A DNA stretch of 24,833 bases, taken from contig URIX01000024.1 of NCBI GenBank assembly GCA_900547975.1, forward strand, positions 1 to 24,833, read 5' to 3'. A program made the translations under genes and the position numbers. The notes under the pieces are model-generated. The model saw nothing but the letters and a program-made list of their open reading frames with translations. It did no database searches and had not been told where the DNA came from. This stretch comes from an uncultured Eubacteriales bacterium. Lineage in GTDB: Bacteria; Bacillota; Clostridia; Christensenellales; CAG-917. Below, piece by piece: positions 20,861 to 24,833 of the stretch. Numbering within the stretch: position 1 is the first letter of the stretch; each line of letters begins with the position of its first letter.

Positions 20861-23800
20861 TCGTCATCATCCTCGCTTTGAGCCGAGGCTTTGAGTTCTT
20901 CAAGTTCCTCGTAAGTGATGTTGACCTTTTTCTTCTTGGGGTCGTGTTCGTCGGGAGTAAGATAGCCCATAAGGTCCATTTTGTCGTAAATCTTTGCCGC
21001 CTTAGGCCAGCCGAGTCCCAGACGACGTTGCATAAAGGATATGCTGATAGGCGCGTCTTGTTCCTCGCGAAGTTCTATGCCCAGTTGCAAAGCGTCGAAA
21101 AGTTCGGGCGGAATCTTATCTTTGTCGTTGCCGCGCTGTTCTTTGGATTGAGAGGACTTTTCTTCCTCTTTGTCCTTGAAGATAGCGTCTTTGATATTAT
21201 TGTCGAAGTACGCGTCGTTTTTGGATTTGACGAAATCCACCACTCTCTTGACTTCTTCGTTAGAGATAAACGCACCTTGCATACGTTCGAGGTCGCTTGC
21301 GCCCGGCATCATATACAGCAAATCGCCGTAGCCGAGCAGTTTGTCAGCTCCGACCGTGTCGAGAATGGTTTTACTGTCGAAACTCGACGTAACCTTGAAT
21401 GCCACGCGGCTCGGGAAGTTGTTTTTGATAGTACCGCTGATGACGTCGACGGACGGTCTTTGCGTTGCGAGCATCAGGTGAATACCCACAGCACGCGCAA
21501 GTCTTGCGATACGGTTCACCGTATCCTCTACCGCCTTTTTGCCCGTGGACATAAGGTCTGCGAACTCATCCACGATTATGACGATTCTCGGCATCTTTTC
21601 GTAGCCGTTCTTTTGGCAATCGGCATTGTATTCGTCAATATCTCTGTAATTGACTTCGGCAAGGAATTTAATACGTCTTTCCATCTCGCTTATCGCCCAG
21701 TTGAGAGCGCGGATAGCCTTGTCCGTATCGCAGATGATTTCGTCCATAAGAAGGTGCGGAATGCCTGCGTACACGCTCATTTCTATGCGCTTGGGGTCGA
21801 TGAGGATAAGGCGTACGTCGTCGGGCGAAGCCTTGTAGAGCAAACTTACGATGATAGAGTTTATACAGCAACTCTTGCCTGCGCCCGTCGCGCCCGCGAT
21901 GAGAACGTGCGGAAGTTTTTTGATTTCCACCACTCTCGAATCGCCGTAAAGGTTTTTGCCGAGTGCGAACGTTGCGGGTGCTTTTGCATTGTTAAATTCG
22001 GGCGATTGAATAATCTCGCTGAGGTTGACGTTTCTTCTATGCTTGTTGGGCACTTCGATACCGACAGCGTTTTCGCCGGGGATAGGAGCGATGATACGCA
22101 CGCTTCCCGCTTCCATCTTCATTGCAATGTCGCTTTCAAGCGAGGAAATATAGCCGATTGTTCTGCCCCTCGGCATTTCGACGCGCAACTTGTACATCGT
22201 GAACGTAGGTCCGACCATAATGTCGATAACCTCGCCCGTAATGCTGAAAAACGCGAGCGTATTGATGATTTGTTCTTTCTTTTGCTCGTAGTCCTCGTTC
22301 TGATCGATTTCTGGTGCGGGAGGATTGAGCAAGTTGAGCGGCGGCGCAACGTACGGACGTTTGGGCGCGGCTTGCGATATGGCTTGATCCATATTCACTT
22401 GCGTGAGTCTTTCCTTGTCCGCTTTCTTTGGCGTTTCCGCCTTTTGTATGCCGCGAGATTGCGAGGCTTTCATCTTTTCCTCACGCATAAGTGCTTCTCG
22501 CTCGTACTGACCCATTTGCGGGGTTTCCTTTATCGCTTGCTTTATGTTTTGAATACGAGCCTTAACTTCTGCGTTTTCTATGTCTTTTGCGGAATTTTTG
22601 GCGATTGCGGTCGTCGATTGAATCGCCGCTCTCGACATATCGCCGCCCGTAACCTTTTGTTGAACGGGTGCAGGCGCGCTCGGATTGTCGCCGCCGACGG
22701 TCTTGTCCTCGTCAACGTACTTGGGACGTTGATTCTCAAGCGTGGCTTTGCTCATTTCGTAGGTCTTGACGGGTTTCGTCTTGCCTATGCCGCCAAAGAA
22801 ATTCGTTTCCGTCTTTTCTTCCTCGACGGCGGTTTGCGAAAAGGCTCTCGGCAACTTCGCCTCGCCTTGCACGGGTTTATATCCGCTTCTGTCGAGGTCG
22901 TCGATGTTCGCCGCTTTCTTGGGCGATACGACAGGCGGATTCTTTGCCGCTTGCGTATCGTTACTCGTTTGTTTTTGCGTATTTTGCGCCATATTTTGTG
23001 CGTTTTGAGCGGTATTTTGAGTGTTTTGTTCCGCTTTTTCACGCGCTATAAACACCATATCCGTCTTGGGTTTTTCGTACGCTTCGGACACGATTTCCTC
23101 TTTCACGGCAGGTTTTTGTTCTTCCTCGCCCGAAATGGCTCTGTTGAGCGCGCCGAGCATACCGACGTTCACTTGCTGTTTGGATACGGATTCGTTTGCT
23201 TTCTGAATGGTTGAATTGATAGTCTCTGCCCCGTCGTACGTCTTCGTGGGTTTGACCACTTCTTTCTTTACGGGCTCGGCGATAAGGCACGCCTCGTCTT
23301 GTTGTTCCATATGCACGCCCGCTTCGTATTCGGGTTTTGCGTACATTTGACCGAAGCGTTGAGTTTGCTCTTGCTTGAGCGCGCTGAAATCACGCTTGAA
23401 ATCGAGCGGCGTTTGAATGTTGCTCGTTGCGGATTCTTGCGGCTTTTTTTGCGCTTGCGCCGATTGAGCGGCTTGTGCGGCTTGCGGCTCGGGTTGAACG
23501 GCTCTGTATCTCGACATAAAGTCTTCGCGAATCGCGCTTTGAGTCGCGTCCACGCCGAGTTTGGATTTAAGTTCGTTTCTTCTGAATGCGCTATACGGTG
23601 CGCTGACGTTCGAGAGCGCGTTGCTCGGGTCTTTCAAAGTGTCGAATCTCGCAAGATTGTCCTTGTTCGGACCTGCGCCGAAAAGAATGTCTTTTGCGAT
23701 ACCTCTTGCCGAGAATCTGTCCTCGCCTTGCGCGTACGTCGGACGTTTCACTTCGTCCTCTACCGTGCCTTGCGCGTTGGGATAAAGCGGATTGAAGGAA

Positions 23801-24564
23801 TCGAGCGGACTATACCCATCCGCGCCGAGTGCCTTTTTGTTCACTTTGCGTTGAAGCGGGTCGCCGGGGACGTCCACGACGTAAAGTCCCCTTCCGCTGC
23901 TTGCCGAATTGAAATCGGTAATCGTGGGCGCGTCTTGCGCCTCGACGAGCGGCGATTGAACGGTTGTCGTCTTTTGAGATTTAGAGAAAAGAGCGCGTTT
24001 TTGCTTGGGTTCTCTCATTCTGCGCTCACGCTCGCCTTTGGTTGCGACCGTGTAGGTGACGTTGCGTTTGATAGAGGGAAAAATCGCAAAAAACGCAAGC
24101 AAGAAAAACGCCACGCACGCCGCGATAAGCGCGCCGACCGAAGTTATGACTTTCATAAGCGGATACGCCGCCAAGCCTAAGAACATACCGCCCGCGGTGT
24201 TCGTGCCGTGATAGCACGCAAGAAGATAATCGGCGTAACTTTTGCCGACGATGTGCGTGCTCGAAGTGTAAATGTGAAGTGCGAAAATGCCGAGTATAAG
24301 CAAACCGAAATAAGTCAACGCTTTCGACGCGCGCATTTTGAGGCGCACGTTGAAAGTGACGGCAATGCCGATGATGAGAGCCATAAGCGAATAGGCGTAA
24401 GCGGCAAGACCGAAAAATCCGCACAGGAAAGAATATACCATTCTTCCCACGCCGCCCAACGCGCCGACCAATGAAAGGAAGCAAAACAGCGACACGAGTA
24501 TGATAAGCACCCCTGCCGCGATTCTGTTGCCTCTGTTTGCTTTTGCTTGTCTTGTATCTGTCAA
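20857..24564 (-). CDS. ftsK: DNA translocase FtsK/SpoIIIE with an exceptionally long linker
   Basis: 1235 residues, well above the ~750-800 usual in Firmicutes. Four to five transmembrane helices fill residues ~15-165. Residues ~170-770 are a polar linker rich in Gln, Ala, Pro and Lys, with a Gln/Asn-rich stretch at ~508-531. The motor domain follows: Walker A GATGAGKS (891-898), Walker B IIVDEFAD (Asp999), then ARAVGIHLMLATQRPSVDVISGTIKNNFPSRVAF. The C-terminal gamma winged helix (ISISFMQRRLGLGWPKAAKIYDKM) reads chromosome orientation sequences. It pumps chromosomal DNA across the division or sporulation septum. The start is TTG (24562-24564) with GGAAGG six bases upstream. First gene of ftsK-rimO-pgsA. 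Confidence 0.95.
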   Translation of the reverse strand: MTDTRQAKANRGNRIAAGVLIILVSLFCFLSLVGALGGVGRMVYSFLCGFFGLAAYAYSLMALIIGIAVTFNVRLKMRASKALTYFGLLILGIFALHIYTSSTHIVGKSYADYLLACYHGTNTAGGMFLGLAAYPLMKVITSVGALIAACVAFFLLAFFAIFPSIKRNVTYTVATKGERERRMREPKQKRALFSKSQKTTTVQSPLVEAQDAPTITDFNSASSGRGLYVVDVPGDPLQRKVNKKALGADGYSPLDSFNPLYPNAQGTVEDEVKRPTYAQGEDRFSARGIAKDILFGAGPNKDNLARFDTLKDPSNALSNVSAPYSAFRRNELKSKLGVDATQSAIREDFMSRYRAVQPEPQAAQAAQSAQAQKKPQESATSNIQTPLDFKRDFSALKQEQTQRFGQMYAKPEYEAGVHMEQQDEACLIAEPVKKEVVKPTKTYDGAETINSTIQKANESVSKQQVNVGMLGALNRAISGEEEQKPAVKEEIVSEAYEKPKTDMVFIAREKAEQNTQNTAQNAQNMAQNTQKQTSNDTQAAKNPPVVSPKKAANIDDLDRSGYKPVQGEAKLPRAFSQTAVEEEKTETNFFGGIGKTKPVKTYEMSKATLENQRPKYVDEDKTVGGDNPSAPAPVQQKVTGGDMSRAAIQSTTAIAKNSAKDIENAEVKARIQNIKQAIKETPQMGQYEREALMREEKMKASQSRGIQKAETPKKADKERLTQVNMDQAISQAAPKRPYVAPPLNLLNPPAPEIDQNEDYEQKKEQIINTLAFFSITGEVIDIMVGPTFTMYKLRVEMPRGRTIGYISSLESDIAMKMEAGSVRIIAPIPGENAVGIEVPNKHRRNVNLSEIIQSPEFNNAKAPATFALGKNLYGDSRVVEIKKLPHVLIAGATGAGKSCCINSIIVSLLYKASPDDVRLILIDPKRIEMSVYAGIPHLLMDEIICDTDKAIRALNWAISEMERRIKFLAEVNYRDIDEYNADCQKNGYEKMPRIVIIVDEFADLMSTGKKAVEDTVNRIARLARAVGIHLMLATQRPSVDVISGTIKNNFPSRVAFKVTSSFDSKTILDTVGADKLLGYGDLLYMMPGASDLERMQGAFISNEEVKRVVDFVKSKNDAYFDNNIKDAIFKDKEEEKSSQSKEQRGNDKDKIPPELFDALQLGIELREEQDAPISISFMQRRLGLGWPKAAKIYDKMDLMGYLTPDEHDPKKKKVNITYEELEELKASAQSEDDDE

Positions 24565-24602
24565 GGTAAACCTTCCCGATAATATATAATATTAGTATTG
24601 AA

Positions 24603-24631
24603 ATTATACCACAATATAAGGATATTTACAA
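24603..24631 (-). promoter_or_regulatory. Promoter of ftsK
   Basis: On the minus strand TTGTAA (24626-24631), a 17-base spacer ending TGTGG, then TATAAT (24603-24608). The leader to the TTG start is about 35 bases and A/T-rich. Confidence 0.8.
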
Positions 24632-24746
24632 GAGAAAATGTCGCAAGAACGTCAAAGTTTTTTTATCGAACAAAATATACGAGAGTTAACATACAAAAAT
24701 CCAATAAAACTTCCCCGATTCTCATGTGTTTTGTTCTTCTTCAACA

Positions 24747-24831
24747 AGAGTTTTGCGGCGTGAACTCTAAATTAAAAATTCCCCCTTCCTCACGTGTTTG
24801 GACTTCGGCGTTTGCGAGGCAATCCGCCTCG
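24747..24831. repeat. Hairpins and TTCCCCC repeat copy 2 at right window edge
   Basis: AGAGTT (24747-24752) pairs with AACTCT (24763-24768), and CGAGGC (24815-24820) with GCCTCG (24826-24831). Between them 24779-24799 repeats 1503-1523 at 20 of 21 positions. No gene is seen from 24565 to the window end; whatever follows is cut off. Confidence 0.5.
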
Positions 24832-24833
24832 TT

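Noticed and set aside
20845..23214. Long plus-strand open frame (~789 codons) opposite ftsK
   Set aside because: It mirrors codon bias of the ftsK gene; the translation is low in recognisable motifs and the minus-strand protein has intact Walker motifs.

Overview
The window looks like chromosomal core DNA from a spore-forming, Gram-positive bacterium of the Clostridia (Bacillota), probably an uncultured lineage. The evidence is a complete spoIIIAA-AH operon, the Firmicutes pgsA-cinA-recA-rny gene order, the yqhY-nusB-xseA-xseB-ispA cluster, AGGAGG-type ribosome binding sites and sigma-A promoters with 17-base spacers. Every gene supported here lies on the minus strand, so transcription runs from right to left.

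Right part (about 15.1-24.8 kb): ftsK (TTG start, very long linker) leads an ftsK-rimO-pgsA chain coupled by 4-base overlaps, followed by a short CinA, recA (strong terminator) and rny (own promoter). These cover chromosome translocation, ribosome modification, phospholipid synthesis, nucleotide salvage, recombination and RNA decay. Middle part (about 8.4-15.1 kb): efp has its own promoter and ends in a structured repeat. It is followed by the sporulation operon spoIIIAA-AB-AC-AD-AE-AF-AG-AH, which builds the mother-cell side of the forespore feeding channel, then yqhY and nusB under a strong promoter. Unusually, this operon contains a hairpin spacer between AC and AD and a 244-base gap with a very GC-rich stem between AF and AG, and its SpoIIIAG is very short.

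Left-middle part (about 5.7-8.3 kb): xseA-xseB-ispA (exonuclease VII and farnesyl diphosphate synthase), then a tRNA-Gly/tRNA-Cys operon with clear promoter and terminator. Left part (1-5.7 kb) is more lineage-specific: a four-helix-bundle protein, a SAM methyltransferase behind a terminator-like leader, a hairpin array, a truncated tRNA-Leu copy next to the intact tRNA-Leu(UAA), a 598-residue protein with a degenerate EAL domain, coiled coil and aromatic/glycine-rich C-terminal repeats, and an unknown single-pass membrane protein.

The intergenic DNA is rich in repeats. The most striking is a ~95-base element present twice (156-251 and 14354-14448), each time at the 3' end of a minus-strand gene. 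Its core is conserved, but it is closed by a long outer stem whose sequence differs completely between copies while pairing is kept. No CRISPR array, transposase, phage gene or defence island was seen. Translated products were read by eye; no database search was run.
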